Assembly (NCBI RefSeq): GCF_002117935.1
Contig: NZ_BDJE01000026.1
Coordinates: 62,001 to 126,000 of the forward strand
Reading direction: 5' to 3'
DNA length: 64,000 nt
Origin: Nocardioides sp. PD653-B2
GTDB lineage: Bacteria; Actinomycetota; Actinomycetes; Propionibacteriales; Nocardioidaceae
Position 1 is the first letter of the stretch; each line of letters opens with the position of its first letter. Shown piece after piece: positions 41,454 to 53,668 of the stretch. Under the pieces are notes generated by a model. The model did not search any database. It saw only the letters and a list, made by a program, of their open reading frames with translations, and was not told where the DNA came from. The translations under genes and the position numbers were made by a program.

Positions 41454-42847
41454 CGGGCGTGGGCCCCTCGCCGACCCGGACCCGGCACCTGGACGAGGCG
41501 CTCCTGCCGGCTCCCTGGAGCCGCTCGGACCGCACCCTGCCCCGCCGGGTCGTGCAGCCCCTCCAGCAGCTCGGCGCCACGGCCACGGCCGGCGCCGTCG
41601 TGATGATGGTGGGACTGCTGGTCGCGCTGGTCCTCGCCAACTCCCCGCTCGCCGGTCACTACGAACAGTTCTGGAGCTCCCCCGTCACCGTCACGGTGGG
41701 CCGCTGGACCGGGCTTTCGGGCCACTCCCTGCGTGACTGGGTCAACGACGCGGCCATGGCGGTCTTCTTCTTCCTGGTCTCCCTGGAGATCAAGCGCGAG
41801 ATGGTCGACGGCGAGCTGCGCGACCCACGGGCGGCCGCGCTGCCGATCGCGGCGGCCTTCGGCGGGATGGTCGTCCCTGCGCTCATCTACACCGCGGTCA
41901 ACCTCGGCGGCCCCGGGCAGCACGGGTGGGGTGTCCCGATGGCCACCGACATCGCCTTCGCGGTGGCGGTGCTCACCGCCGTGGGCGACCGCGTCCCGAC
42001 CGGCGCCCGGCTCTTCCTGCTGACGCTCGCGATCGTCGACGACCTCGGAGCCATCGTCGTGATCGGGGTGTTCTACACCCAGGGGGTCGTGGCGAGCTGG
42101 ATCGGCGTTGCCGTCCTCACCGTCCTCGCGGCCCTCGTGCTGCGCCGCGCGCACGTCCGGGCGCTGGCCGTGTACGCCGCGTTGGCGATGCTCTGCTGGT
42201 ACGCGTTGCTGCAGTCCGGCGTGCATCCCACCATCGCCGGGGTCGTGTTCGCCTTCCTGACGCCCGCCCGCCCGTTCCACCCGCGAGAGCCGTACCTGGC
42301 GTGGGTGCGCTCGCTGGTGCGCGTCGACTCGCCGAAGACGCACTCGCTGCGCGAGCTGCGACGAATGACCGTCGAGGCCGAGTCACCGTTGGAGCGCCTG
42401 GAGTGGCGGCTCACCCCGTGGGTCACCTTCGTCGTGCTGCCCGTCTTCGCCCTGGCCAACGCCGGGCTCCCCATCGACCTGGGCAACCTCCGCGACCTCC
42501 ACCAGGCCCCCGTGGCCCTGGGGATCGTGCTGGGCCTGGTGCTCGGCAAGACCGTCGGGATCCTGCTCGCCGTCTGGCTGGTCAGCCGCACGCCGCTGGC
42601 GGTCCTGCCGACCGGGGTCTCCTGGCTCCAGCTCGCGTCGGTCGCGATGTGCGCCGGCGTCGGCTTCACCGTCGCGCTGTTCGTGGCCGGCCTCGCGTTC
42701 ACCGACGCAGCGTCCGCGGACTCGGCGCGGATGGGCATCCTGGTGGGCAGCACCCTCGCGGCGGTCCTGGGCTACGGAGCGCTGCGCGCCACCTCGCGTG
42801 CACCACTCCCGGTCGAGCCGTCGGCCGCGTCGTACCCGTCGTACTGA
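41450..42847 (+). CDS. nhaA: Na+/H+ antiporter NhaA
   Basis: 465 residues, with the NhaA landmarks: FFFLVSLEIKREMVDGEL, MATDIAFAVAVL, and the ion-binding Asp pair in LAIVDDLGAIVVIG, plus GVHPTIAGVV and the GVGFTVALFVAGLAF helix. About 12 membrane segments. GTG at 41450 overlaps the reductase stop by 4 nt, tying it to the oxygenase operon, an unusual partner. Its last 76 nt overlap the convergent TetR gene. Confidence 0.93.
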   Translation: MTGVGPSPTRTRHLDEALLPAPWSRSDRTLPRRVVQPLQQLGATATAGAVVMMVGLLVALVLANSPLAGHYEQFWSSPVTVTVGRWTGLSGHSLRDWVNDAAMAVFFFLVSLEIKREMVDGELRDPRAAALPIAAAFGGMVVPALIYTAVNLGGPGQHGWGVPMATDIAFAVAVLTAVGDRVPTGARLFLLTLAIVDDLGAIVVIGVFYTQGVVASWIGVAVLTVLAALVLRRAHVRALAVYAALAMLCWYALLQSGVHPTIAGVVFAFLTPARPFHPREPYLAWVRSLVRVDSPKTHSLRELRRMTVEAESPLERLEWRLTPWVTFVVLPVFALANAGLPIDLGNLRDLHQAPVALGIVLGLVLGKTVGILLAVWLVSRTPLAVLPTGVSWLQLASVAMCAGVGFTVALFVAGLAFTDAASADSARMGILVGSTLAAVLGYGALRATSRAPLPVEPSAASYPSY

Positions 42848-43452
42848 AGCAGGGTCGCCGCCAGGCGCAGGGTGAGCTCGCGCATCCGGGGTCCGGTCAT
42901 CCCCTCGGGGTCCGAGGCGATGTTCAGCTCGCAGCCGTCGATGTGGCTCAGCAGCAGCTCGACGACGTCGGGGACGGACGTGACCGGGGTGAAGATGCCG
43001 GCATTCGTGCCGTCCTCGACGGTCTCGCGGACCAGCGCATACCACTTGTCGTAGATCGACCTGAACCCCTCGCGCATGCTGGGGATGCGCGCCGACGCGG
43101 TGGCGAACTCCACCCAGACCATGCAGTGGGTGCGCAGCCCTTCCCGGAGGGCCAGCTGGCTCACCAGCGCGTCCAGGCGCTCCCATGGCGGGGGGTTCGA
43201 GGCCAACAGGACGCCCCACTCCTGCAGCAGGTCCTCACTGGCCTGGCGGAACGCCTCGGCGACCAGCTCGTCGCGGGTCTCGAAGTAGTGCTGGAGAAGA
43301 CCGGTGGACACGCCCGCCGCGCGGGCGACGTCGCGCAGCCGCAGGTTGTCGTAGCCGCTCACGGCCACGCACTCGACGGCCGCCCGCAGCACCGCGGTAC
43401 GGCGCTCCTCGGCGGTCAGGTCCCGACCCACGCGGAGCGATCGGGGGGCCAC
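42772..43452 (-). CDS. TetR-family regulator (BetI-like)
   Basis: 226 residues. HTH: RRTAVLRAAVECVAVSGYDNLRLRDVARAAGVSTGLLQHYFETRDEL; the ligand domain has WVEFATASARIPSMREGFRSIYDKWYALV. The GLLQHYFxTRDEL motif is shared with BetI-type regulators. Its 3' end overlaps the nhaA 3' end tail-to-tail by 76 nt. It sits between the oxygenase and demethylase-like operons and may control the downstream minus-strand genes. Not divergent from them, so its target is uncertain. Confidence 0.88.
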   Translation of the reverse strand: MAPRSLRVGRDLTAEERRTAVLRAAVECVAVSGYDNLRLRDVARAAGVSTGLLQHYFETRDELVAEAFRQASEDLLQEWGVLLASNPPPWERLDALVSQLALREGLRTHCMVWVEFATASARIPSMREGFRSIYDKWYALVRETVEDGTNAGIFTPVTSVPDVVELLLSHIDGCELNIASDPEGMTGPRMRELTLRLAATLLQYDGYDAADGSTGSGAREVARSAP

Positions 43453-43566
43453 GGCGTTCCTCCTCGGTGCGGGCAGGGTGTCGAACGGCTCCTCACGGGT
43501 GCGAACCGTCGATGTCAGTATGACGGATGGCGCAGTGACACCGGCGCAGCCCGGTCGCCGGGGCCC

Positions 43567-44379
43567 TCAGACGACCACGTTCTCGAGTGGGAAGGCCCGC
43601 CCGGCGGTCAGTCCGCCGTCGACCACGATCGCCTGGCCGGTGACGAAGGCGGCGTCGGCCGAGGCGAGGAAAGCGGCGACCCCGGCGATCTCCTCGGGTG
43701 CGGAGATGCGGCGCAGCGCGTGCACCCCCGCCGCCTGGGCGCGGGCGCGCTGCGGGTCGGGCTGCGCGTCGTAGAACTGCTCGAGCATGTCGGTCGAGAC
43801 GTAGCTGGGACAGATGCTGTTGCAGCGCACGCCCTCGGGACCGTGGTCCAGCGCCATCGCCCGGGTCAGCGCAAGGACGGCACCCTTCGAGGCGCTGTAG
43901 GCGGCCAGCCCCGGCTCCGCCCAGAACCCGTCCACCGACGCGATGTTGATGAGCGACCCGCGGGTACGGCGCAGATGGACCATCGCGTGCCTGCTCACCA
44001 GGAAGACGCCCCGCACGTTCACCTCCATGACCTCGGTCCACACGTCCAGACTGGTCTCCTCCACGGTGCCCTCGCGCTCCACCGCGGCGTTGTTGACGAC
44101 CACGTCGAGGCGGCCATGCCGGGCGACCACCTGCTCGACGGCCGCACGGACCTCGTCGTCTCGCGCCACGTCGGCGGTGAGGTGCTCCACCGAGGGCATC
44201 GGCGCACCACTCGGCGCCGTCCGGCTCAGACCGACCACGCGGGCGCCCTCGGCCGCGAACCGCTCGGCGATCGCGGCGCCGATGCCGCGGGACGCCCCGG
44301 TCACCAGCGCAACCCTGCCGGCGAGCCGGCTCCCGGGGCCGCTCGTCGAGCTCGTCGGATCGCTCGCCGGGCTGCTCAC
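43567..44379 (-). CDS. Short-chain dehydrogenase/reductase
   Basis: 270 residues. A polar ~17-residue leader, then VALVTGASRGIG, VVNNAAVEREG, the Ser in NIASVDGF and YSASK, and the C-terminal VTGQAIVVDGGLTAG. Typical glucose-1-dehydrogenase-like SDR. GTG at 44379 overlaps the flavoprotein stop as GTGA, so it belongs to that operon. Substrate unknown; a hydroxy or carbonyl intermediate of the demethylation pathway is possible. Confidence 0.88.
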   Translation of the reverse strand: MSSPASDPTSSTSGPGSRLAGRVALVTGASRGIGAAIAERFAAEGARVVGLSRTAPSGAPMPSVEHLTADVARDDEVRAAVEQVVARHGRLDVVVNNAAVEREGTVEETSLDVWTEVMEVNVRGVFLVSRHAMVHLRRTRGSLINIASVDGFWAEPGLAAYSASKGAVLALTRAMALDHGPEGVRCNSICPSYVSTDMLEQFYDAQPDPQRARAQAAGVHALRRISAPEEIAGVAAFLASADAAFVTGQAIVVDGGLTAGRAFPLENVVV

Positions 44380-46340
44380 AGCGCGTGCCCGACCCGCATG
44401 CCCTCGAGGATCGCCTCCTCCACGGTGCGGGGGGCCACGCAGTCGCCGACGGCGTGCACCTCGGGCCTCTGGTCGGCCGGCAGGGCCGCCAGCTCGTCGC
44501 CCAGCGTGGTGTCGGGCGCGTGGCCCTGGGCGAGGACCACGGCGCTGATGCCCTCCACCAGCACCGGCTCGTCGGTCAGCACGTGCTGCAGGTACGCGGT
44601 GTCGTCGTCGGCACCGAACAGCCGGGTGAGCGGGACGACCGTCACCCCCGCCCGGAACATCTGCTTGAGAAGCTCGTCGCGGGCGTACTGCTGGAGCAGC
44701 TCGCCGGCCTGGTAGCCGATGGTGGCCAGCGTGACCCGTCGACCGCGCTCGGCGAGCATGGTCGCGGTGCCGATGCCCACCCAGTCCCCGCGCCAGTCGG
44801 CGACGAGCACCGGGCCCTGAGGCGGAACCTCGCCCCGGATCACGTCCCAGGCCTCCAGCACGACGGCCTCGTCGGAGAACTCGAAGTTCGGCCGGTAGGG
44901 CTGTGCTCCGGTCGCGACCACCACCGCGTCGGGCGACTGCTCCGCGATGAAGGCGGCGTCGACCCGGACCCCGGTCGCGATCTTGACGTTGCTGCGCGCC
45001 GCCTCGTTCAAGAGGTTCGTCACCGCTCCCCCGAACTCCGCACGGCCGGGGAGCCGCTCGGCCAGCAGCACCTGCCCGCCGACCCGCCGGCCGGCCTCGT
45101 AGACGGTCACCCGGTGCCCGCGCTGGGCGGCGACCACGGCCGCCTTGAGGCCGCCGGGACCGCCTCCGACCACCATCACCTCGCGCGGCTCGCGGACGGG
45201 GACCTTGAGGTCGTACAGCAGCTCGCGGCCGGTCTCGGGGCGCTGGATGCACGAGATCGGGTAGCCCGCGTGGAAGTGCCCGATGCATGCCTGGTTGCAG
45301 CCGATGCAGGCCCGGATGCTGTCGAACTCCTCCCGCTCGGCGAGGTTCGGCATCTCGGGGTCGCAGATCAGGGCCCGGGTCATGCCGATCGCGTCGGCGT
45401 CCCCGCGCTCGAGGACCAGCTCGGCGTCCTGGGGCTGGTTGATCCGCCCGGCCACGATGACCGGCACCGACACCCGCCGCTTCACGCGTGCGGACAGCGG
45501 GGCGGTGTAGCCCGGCTCCCGCGCCATCGAGGGCACGATGTGGTCGGACCCGGCCAGGGTCGCCGAGCTGCCGCGAGTGACCGACACGTAGTCCAGCAGT
45601 CCCGCAGCATCGAGGGTCGCCAGCGCCTCGAGGGCGTCCTCGGCGGTCAGGCCGTCCGGGGCGTCCTCACCGATGCTGATCCGCACGCCGACGGCCATCT
45701 TGCCGTCCGTGCGTCGCCGGACCGTCTCCAGCACCTCCCGCAGGAAGCGCAGGCGGTTCTCGAACGAGCCGCCGTACTCGTCGGTGCGCAGGTTGGTGCT
45801 GGGTCCGAGGAACTGGGCCGGGAGGTAGCCGTGCGACGCCACGATCTCGACGCCGTCCAGGCCCGCCGCCTGCAGCCGCTGCGCGGCCGCGCCGAAGCCC
45901 TCGACCACCTCGCGGACGAGGCCGATGTCCATGGCCCGCGGGAAGACCCGGAACCGCTCGTTGGGGACGGCCGAGGCGGCGTACGAGACACCCAGCGACC
46001 CGTCCTCGCTCTCCATGACCTCGCGCCCACCGTGGAAGAGCTGGGCGTAGACGAGACATCCGTGCTCGTGACCCACGTCCGCGAGCCGACGGTATCCGGG
46101 GATGCACTCGTCGGTGTGCGCCATGAGGGCGTGCGAGGTGTACTTGGCGCTCTCGTGCACCCCCCCGACCTGGAGGACGATGAGTCCCGCGCCCCCGGCG
46201 GCGCGGGCGGCCTGGTAGGCCACCAGCTGGTCGGTGACGAGCCCGTCCTCGATCATCACCGTGTCGTGCCCGGTGGACACGATTCGGTTCTTCAGCTCGG
46301 TGGGTCCGACGCGCAGGGGCGTGAACAGTCGGGTGAGCAT
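44376..46340 (-). CDS. Old-yellow-enzyme-type FMN/[4Fe-4S]/FAD oxidoreductase (DgcA/N-demethylase-like)
   Basis: 654 residues. N-terminal OYE barrel: LFTPLRVGPTELKNRIVSTGH, QLFHGGRE, and SHGYLPAQFLGPSTNLRTDEYGG split by charged turns. A [4Fe-4S] motif CIGCNQACIG with a fourth Cys 12 residues later. C-terminal FAD/NAD domain: VMVVGGGPGGLKAAVVAAQRGH. This is the trimethylamine dehydrogenase/dienoyl-CoA reductase architecture, used for demethylation of dimethylglycine (DgcA) or N-methylproline. Next to a Rieske betaine-type oxygenase this supports stepwise N-demethylation. Start ATG at 46340. Confidence 0.88.
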   Translation of the reverse strand: MLTRLFTPLRVGPTELKNRIVSTGHDTVMIEDGLVTDQLVAYQAARAAGGAGLIVLQVGGVHESAKYTSHALMAHTDECIPGYRRLADVGHEHGCLVYAQLFHGGREVMESEDGSLGVSYAASAVPNERFRVFPRAMDIGLVREVVEGFGAAAQRLQAAGLDGVEIVASHGYLPAQFLGPSTNLRTDEYGGSFENRLRFLREVLETVRRRTDGKMAVGVRISIGEDAPDGLTAEDALEALATLDAAGLLDYVSVTRGSSATLAGSDHIVPSMAREPGYTAPLSARVKRRVSVPVIVAGRINQPQDAELVLERGDADAIGMTRALICDPEMPNLAEREEFDSIRACIGCNQACIGHFHAGYPISCIQRPETGRELLYDLKVPVREPREVMVVGGGPGGLKAAVVAAQRGHRVTVYEAGRRVGGQVLLAERLPGRAEFGGAVTNLLNEAARSNVKIATGVRVDAAFIAEQSPDAVVVATGAQPYRPNFEFSDEAVVLEAWDVIRGEVPPQGPVLVADWRGDWVGIGTATMLAERGRRVTLATIGYQAGELLQQYARDELLKQMFRAGVTVVPLTRLFGADDDTAYLQHVLTDEPVLVEGISAVVLAQGHAPDTTLGDELAALPADQRPEVHAVGDCVAPRTVEEAILEGMRVGHAL

Positions 46341-46497
46341 GGGGACCACTTTCTGCGGAAGATCAATAATACGAAGATATGGGATTCCGCCGCACTTCGC
46401 CCGCGGATCGCCCCACCCCGAGTCTGGGATGGCTGGCAAGGAGCCGGAATCGTCCGCTCGGTCGAATCGGGGCGAGCGGTTCAGACCACCGTACGAA

Positions 46498-47991
46498 TCA
46501 CTCGGCCTCGCGGGTGATGCGCCGAGCAACCAGCGCCATCCAGAACATCGCGATGTCGGCCGAGCCTCTCGTGCTGCGTCCGCTCAGCGTCTCGATCTTG
46601 CGCAGCCGGTAGCCCAGCGTCTGCCGGTGGATCATCAGGCGCCGGGAGGACTCGACCCAGCTGCGGTCGGTCGAGAGGAACACCTCGAGGGTGTTCACCA
46701 GGTCCGAGCCGTGGGCCTCGTCGTGCTCCATCAGGCTGCCGAGGATCATCCGGGTCGCGAAGTGGGCGTCGGCCAGGGTCCGCGGCAGGAAGAGCGGGGC
46801 GGCTGTCGTGTAGTCGGCGACCCCGCCACCGGCTGCATGCGCCGCCTGCAGGGCCCATGAGGCCTGCCGGGTGCTGTCACCCACGTGCTGCAGCGACGAG
46901 CTCGACGCCGAGATGCCCAGGGCCGGCACGTGGGGCGTGAGCAGCTCGACGGCCTCCCCCGCGCCGGCGGTGGGCACCATCAGGAAGCCGTGCTCGCCCA
47001 GCTCGCAGGACAGGTGGGGCAGCGGCGCGTCGCCCATCAGCAGCCGCACCGTCGGCAGGTGGGCCGCGTCGAACCCCACCACCGTCAGCGGCTCCGCCAC
47101 CGCCAGCCCGACCTGACGCAGGCTCAGCTGGGCCGCGTCGAGGCCCAGGGTGCCGTGGATGACCTGGCGGAAGATCTCTTCGCCGTCGAGGTCGGCCCGC
47201 TCCCGGTCCCGGGTGATCCGTTCGACTTCCATCGCGATCAGGCTCTGGGCATGCAGCAGCACGAAGACGTCGACGTCGACCTCGCCGGGACCCTCGGCAA
47301 CCAACATGCAGGCGCGGTGGGTCGACAGGGCCAGCGCGGTCGCCGTCACCGCACCGTCGGACTCCAGGCTGATCCGCGCCGGCAGGCGGTCCAGCTGGTC
47401 GCACACACGATCGGCCAGCTCCTCGACCACCCCGCGGGCGAGGGGCGGACCCTCGCGCATCACCTCGCTGGCGTACCGCACGTCGACGATGTGCAGGCGG
47501 TGCCCGAGCTCCGCGGACAACCGACTCAGCAGGGACGCGTCACCGAACGTGGCCGTGCGGGCGAGCTCGTAGAGCCGGCTCAGCCGGGCGATCCGGCGGA
47601 TCTGGCCGCTCTGGCTGGCCAACGCCACCGTGCGCCCCAGCGCCGCGAAGGGGATCGTGTGGCTCACCGTGATCACCGGGAACGCGAGCCGGTCCGCCTC
47701 GGCCGCCATCGCCGCCGAGATGGGCGGCGCCTTGAGGTCGTCGCCGATCGCGACGCCGGCGACACCGTGCTCGCGCAGCCGCCGCACGAAGCGGACCTGT
47801 GCCGTGTCGTCGCGCGGCACGCACATGCCGACGGTCATCAAGAGCTCGTCGGCGCCGACCCAGTTCCACGGGTCCTCGAGCTCGCAGGAGTGCGCCCACA
47901 CCACCGGTCGGCGTCCGCCGTCGGCGCCGGCGATCACGGTGCAGCCGAGCTGCTCCATGGCTACCAGGTCGTCGATGGTCAGGCCGGACAT
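46498..47991 (-). CDS. PucR-family transcriptional activator
   Basis: 497 residues. N-terminal PucR domain (TIDDLVAMEQLGCTVIAGADG, WAHSCELEDPWNWVGADELLMTVG) and C-terminal PucR HTH_30 (LVNTLEVFLSTDRSWVESSRRLMIHRQTLGYRLRKIE over two helices). Such activators control purine, proline or GABA catabolism depending on context. The gene lies 157 bp upstream of the OYE-type operon on the same strand and probably activates it. Confidence 0.92.
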   Translation of the reverse strand: MSGLTIDDLVAMEQLGCTVIAGADGGRRPVVWAHSCELEDPWNWVGADELLMTVGMCVPRDDTAQVRFVRRLREHGVAGVAIGDDLKAPPISAAMAAEADRLAFPVITVSHTIPFAALGRTVALASQSGQIRRIARLSRLYELARTATFGDASLLSRLSAELGHRLHIVDVRYASEVMREGPPLARGVVEELADRVCDQLDRLPARISLESDGAVTATALALSTHRACMLVAEGPGEVDVDVFVLLHAQSLIAMEVERITRDRERADLDGEEIFRQVIHGTLGLDAAQLSLRQVGLAVAEPLTVVGFDAAHLPTVRLLMGDAPLPHLSCELGEHGFLMVPTAGAGEAVELLTPHVPALGISASSSSLQHVGDSTRQASWALQAAHAAGGGVADYTTAAPLFLPRTLADAHFATRMILGSLMEHDEAHGSDLVNTLEVFLSTDRSWVESSRRLMIHRQTLGYRLRKIETLSGRSTRGSADIAMFWMALVARRITREAE

Positions 47992-48090
47992 ACGTTCACC
48001 TCAGCGGGGTCGCGGGGCCGGGGGCGATCACGGTCCGCCGGTGTCGCGCAGCGTACCCAGACCCACGAGGCAACGACGGCCCGTCCCTCA

Positions 48091-49563
48091 TCAGCCGGGG
48101 ATCAGGGTGTACTTGGAGGCGAGGTACTCCTCGATTCCCTCGGCGCCACCCTCCCGGCCGATTCCCGAGTGCTTGACGCCACCGAAGGGCGCGGCCGCGT
48201 TGGACAAGATCCCGACGTTGAGCCCCATCATCCCCGTCTCCAGCCGGTCGATCATCCGCGTACCGCGGGAGAGGCTCTCGGTGAAGACGTAGCTGACCAG
48301 CCCGTACTCGGTGTCGTTGGCCAGGCGCACGGCCTCGTCCTCGTCGTCGAACTCGACGATCGTGACCACCGGACCGAAGATCTCCTCGGCCAGGATCTCG
48401 CAGCCGAGCGGCACGCCTCGCAGGACCGTGGGCCGATAGAACGCGCCCTCGCCCTCGCCTGGCGAACCCCCGGTCACGATCTCGGCGCCCCGGGCGACGG
48501 CGTCGTGCACGAGCGCGTCGACCCTGCGGGCCGCGTCGGCATGGATGAGCGGACCCACCTCCACCTCCGGGTCCGTGCCGCGGCCGATCCGCAGCGCAGC
48601 AACCCGCTCGGCGAGGCGCGCGGTGAACTCGTCGGCCACGGACCGGTGGACCAGGAACCTGTTGGCCGCCGTGCACGCCTGGCCGATGTTGCGGAACTTC
48701 GCCTGCAGGGCGCCCTCCACCGCCTTGGTCAGGTCGGCATCCTCGAAGACCAGGAACGGCGCGTTGCCGCCGAGCTCCATCGACGTGCGCAGGACGTTGT
48801 CGGCCGCCTGTCGCATCAGCACCTTCCCCACCCTGGTGGAGCCGGTGAAGCTGACCTTGCGCAGGCGGCGGTCGGTCATCAGCGCCTCCGAGACCGCCGG
48901 CGCCTGCAGGGTGGTGACGACGTTGAGGACGCCGGGCGGCAAGCCTGCCTCCTCGAACAGGGCCGCCAGGACCAACGTGGTCAACGGCGTGAGGTCCGCC
49001 GGCTTCAGCACCACCGTGCATCCCGCCGCCAACGCCGGCGCGATCTTGCGGGTGGCCATGGCCAGCGGGAAGTTCCACGGCGTGATCAGGTAGCAGGGGC
49101 CCACCGGGCGCTGCGAGACGACCATCTGCCCCGTCCCCTCGGGGTTGCGGCCGTAGCGACCGTTGATCCGGACGGCCTCCTCGGAGAACCACCGCAGGAA
49201 CTCGCCGCCGTACCCGACCTCGCCACGCGCCTCGGCCAGCGGCTTGCCCATCTCGAGGGTCATCAGCAGGGCGACCTGGTCCGCCCTTTCGTGCAGCAGC
49301 TCGAAGACCGTGCGCAACACCCGGGAGCGCTCGCGGGGGCTGGTAGCGGCCCAACCGGCGGCGGCCGCGTCCGCGGCGTCGAGGGCGGCCAGGGCGTCCG
49401 ACACGCCGGCGTCAGCCACCTCGGCCAGGACGAGGCCGGTGGCAGGGTCGCACACGGGGAACGTCGCCTGGTCGGCTGCGGCGGTCCACGCACCACCGAT
49501 GAACAGCCCGGTCGGCAGGGCGTCGAGCAACGCCGACTCGACGGCGGGGGTCACGGCAGGCAT
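48091..49563 (-). CDS. Succinate-semialdehyde dehydrogenase-type ALDH
   Basis: 490 residues. PVGPCYLITPWNFPLAMATRK, VSFTGSTRVGK, TSMELGGNAPFLVF (base Glu), RNIGQACTAANRF (nucleophile Cys), EEIFGPVVTIVEF, and the tail FGGVKHSGIGREGG. Matches the GabD group, which oxidises succinate semialdehyde or similar omega-aldehydes with NAD(P). Downstream of the cupin gene and upstream of pucR on the same strand, so it may belong to the same regulon. Confidence 0.9.
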   Translation of the reverse strand: MPAVTPAVESALLDALPTGLFIGGAWTAAADQATFPVCDPATGLVLAEVADAGVSDALAALDAADAAAAGWAATSPRERSRVLRTVFELLHERADQVALLMTLEMGKPLAEARGEVGYGGEFLRWFSEEAVRINGRYGRNPEGTGQMVVSQRPVGPCYLITPWNFPLAMATRKIAPALAAGCTVVLKPADLTPLTTLVLAALFEEAGLPPGVLNVVTTLQAPAVSEALMTDRRLRKVSFTGSTRVGKVLMRQAADNVLRTSMELGGNAPFLVFEDADLTKAVEGALQAKFRNIGQACTAANRFLVHRSVADEFTARLAERVAALRIGRGTDPEVEVGPLIHADAARRVDALVHDAVARGAEIVTGGSPGEGEGAFYRPTVLRGVPLGCEILAEEIFGPVVTIVEFDDEDEAVRLANDTEYGLVSYVFTESLSRGTRMIDRLETGMMGLNVGILSNAAAPFGGVKHSGIGREGGAEGIEEYLASKYTLIPG

Positions 49564-49625
49564 GGGCGAATCACTCCAGAGCTGGCTGGGCGCCGTCGCG
49601 GGCGAAGGGCGCGAAGGGGGACGGA

Positions 49626-49973
49626 TCAGGCGCCGACGGTGATGACGGCGTAGGACTTCACGATGGTCTCCTCGACCACCCAGCGACCGGCCCAGCCCTC
49701 CTCGAGCACGGCGACGGAGCCGGGACCGAGCTCGATGACGGTCCCGTCGTCGTGGACCAGGCGGCCCCGACCCGACGCGATCGTCACGGACTCGACGTAG
49801 CCCTGGTGAACCGTCGTGAACTCGCCGGGCGAGATCTGCCAGAGGCCCAGCTCGCTGTGCTCGTCCTTGTACAGCACCACCGTGTTGGCCTGCGGAGAGC
49901 CGGACACGACGCGCTCGTCGGCAATGGGCTCTGCTTCGGGCCAGGCCACGTCGTCGAAGTGAGCGGTGTTCAC
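49626..49973 (-). CDS. Small cupin_3 (EutQ/ureidoglycine-aminohydrolase-like) protein
   Basis: 115 residues, one cupin barrel: GLWQISPGEFTTVHQGYVESVTIASGRGRLVHDDG and GPGSVAVLEEGWAGRWVVEETIVKSYAVI, shown here over two motifs. The Trp-Glu rich second motif is typical of cupin_3 (DUF861). Few metal ligands are obvious, so a binding rather than a catalytic role is possible. GTG at 49973 decided by conserved start; 62 bp upstream of the ALDH on the same strand. Confidence 0.78.
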   Translation of the reverse strand: MNTAHFDDVAWPEAEPIADERVVSGSPQANTVVLYKDEHSELGLWQISPGEFTTVHQGYVESVTIASGRGRLVHDDGTVIELGPGSVAVLEEGWAGRWVVEETIVKSYAVITVGA

Positions 49974-50197
49974 GGGGGTGTCTCCTTGGGTCTCGGGTGT
50001 GCCGCGCGTGCACACCGGCTCCAGGATGGTCGGTTGCCTGGCCATCCCCGTGGAGGATCCTAGGAGGCGAAATCAGCAGCCGGCACTAGCCAGCGTGATG
50101 AGATTGGACCGCCATCTCATCCGGCAGTACAGCGTCAGGCGGCACGCTTCGCCGCGGAAGCGTGCTGGCGGACGCTCGCCCGGAAGGCTCGCAACGA

Positions 50198-50237
50198 CAC
50201 GAGCCCGGCCGACCCTTGCAGGTCGACCGGGCTCGTG
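50198..50237 (-). terminator. katG terminator
   Basis: CACGAGCCCGG (50198-50208) pairs perfectly with 50227-50237, extended by an inner CGACC/GGTCG stem (50210-50214 with 50221-50225). It begins 14 nt after the katG stop on the minus strand. No U-tract. Confidence 0.85.
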
Positions 50238-50251
50238 GCGTGAGGCAGGAG

Positions 50252-53588
<3,337 letters not shown>

Positions 53589-53668
53589 GGGTCCAGCGTC
53601 GCACACCAGGCGCAGGTCAATGGTCGCGAAGCGGCCCCAGACCGCAGAACCGCGCTTACGCTCGACTC

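Noticed and set aside
44385-49653. Very long plus-strand open frames opposite the OYE flavoprotein, PucR and aldehyde dehydrogenase genes
   Set aside because: No recognisable motif and a composition typical of antisense frames in high-GC DNA; the minus-strand genes show full catalytic motifs.
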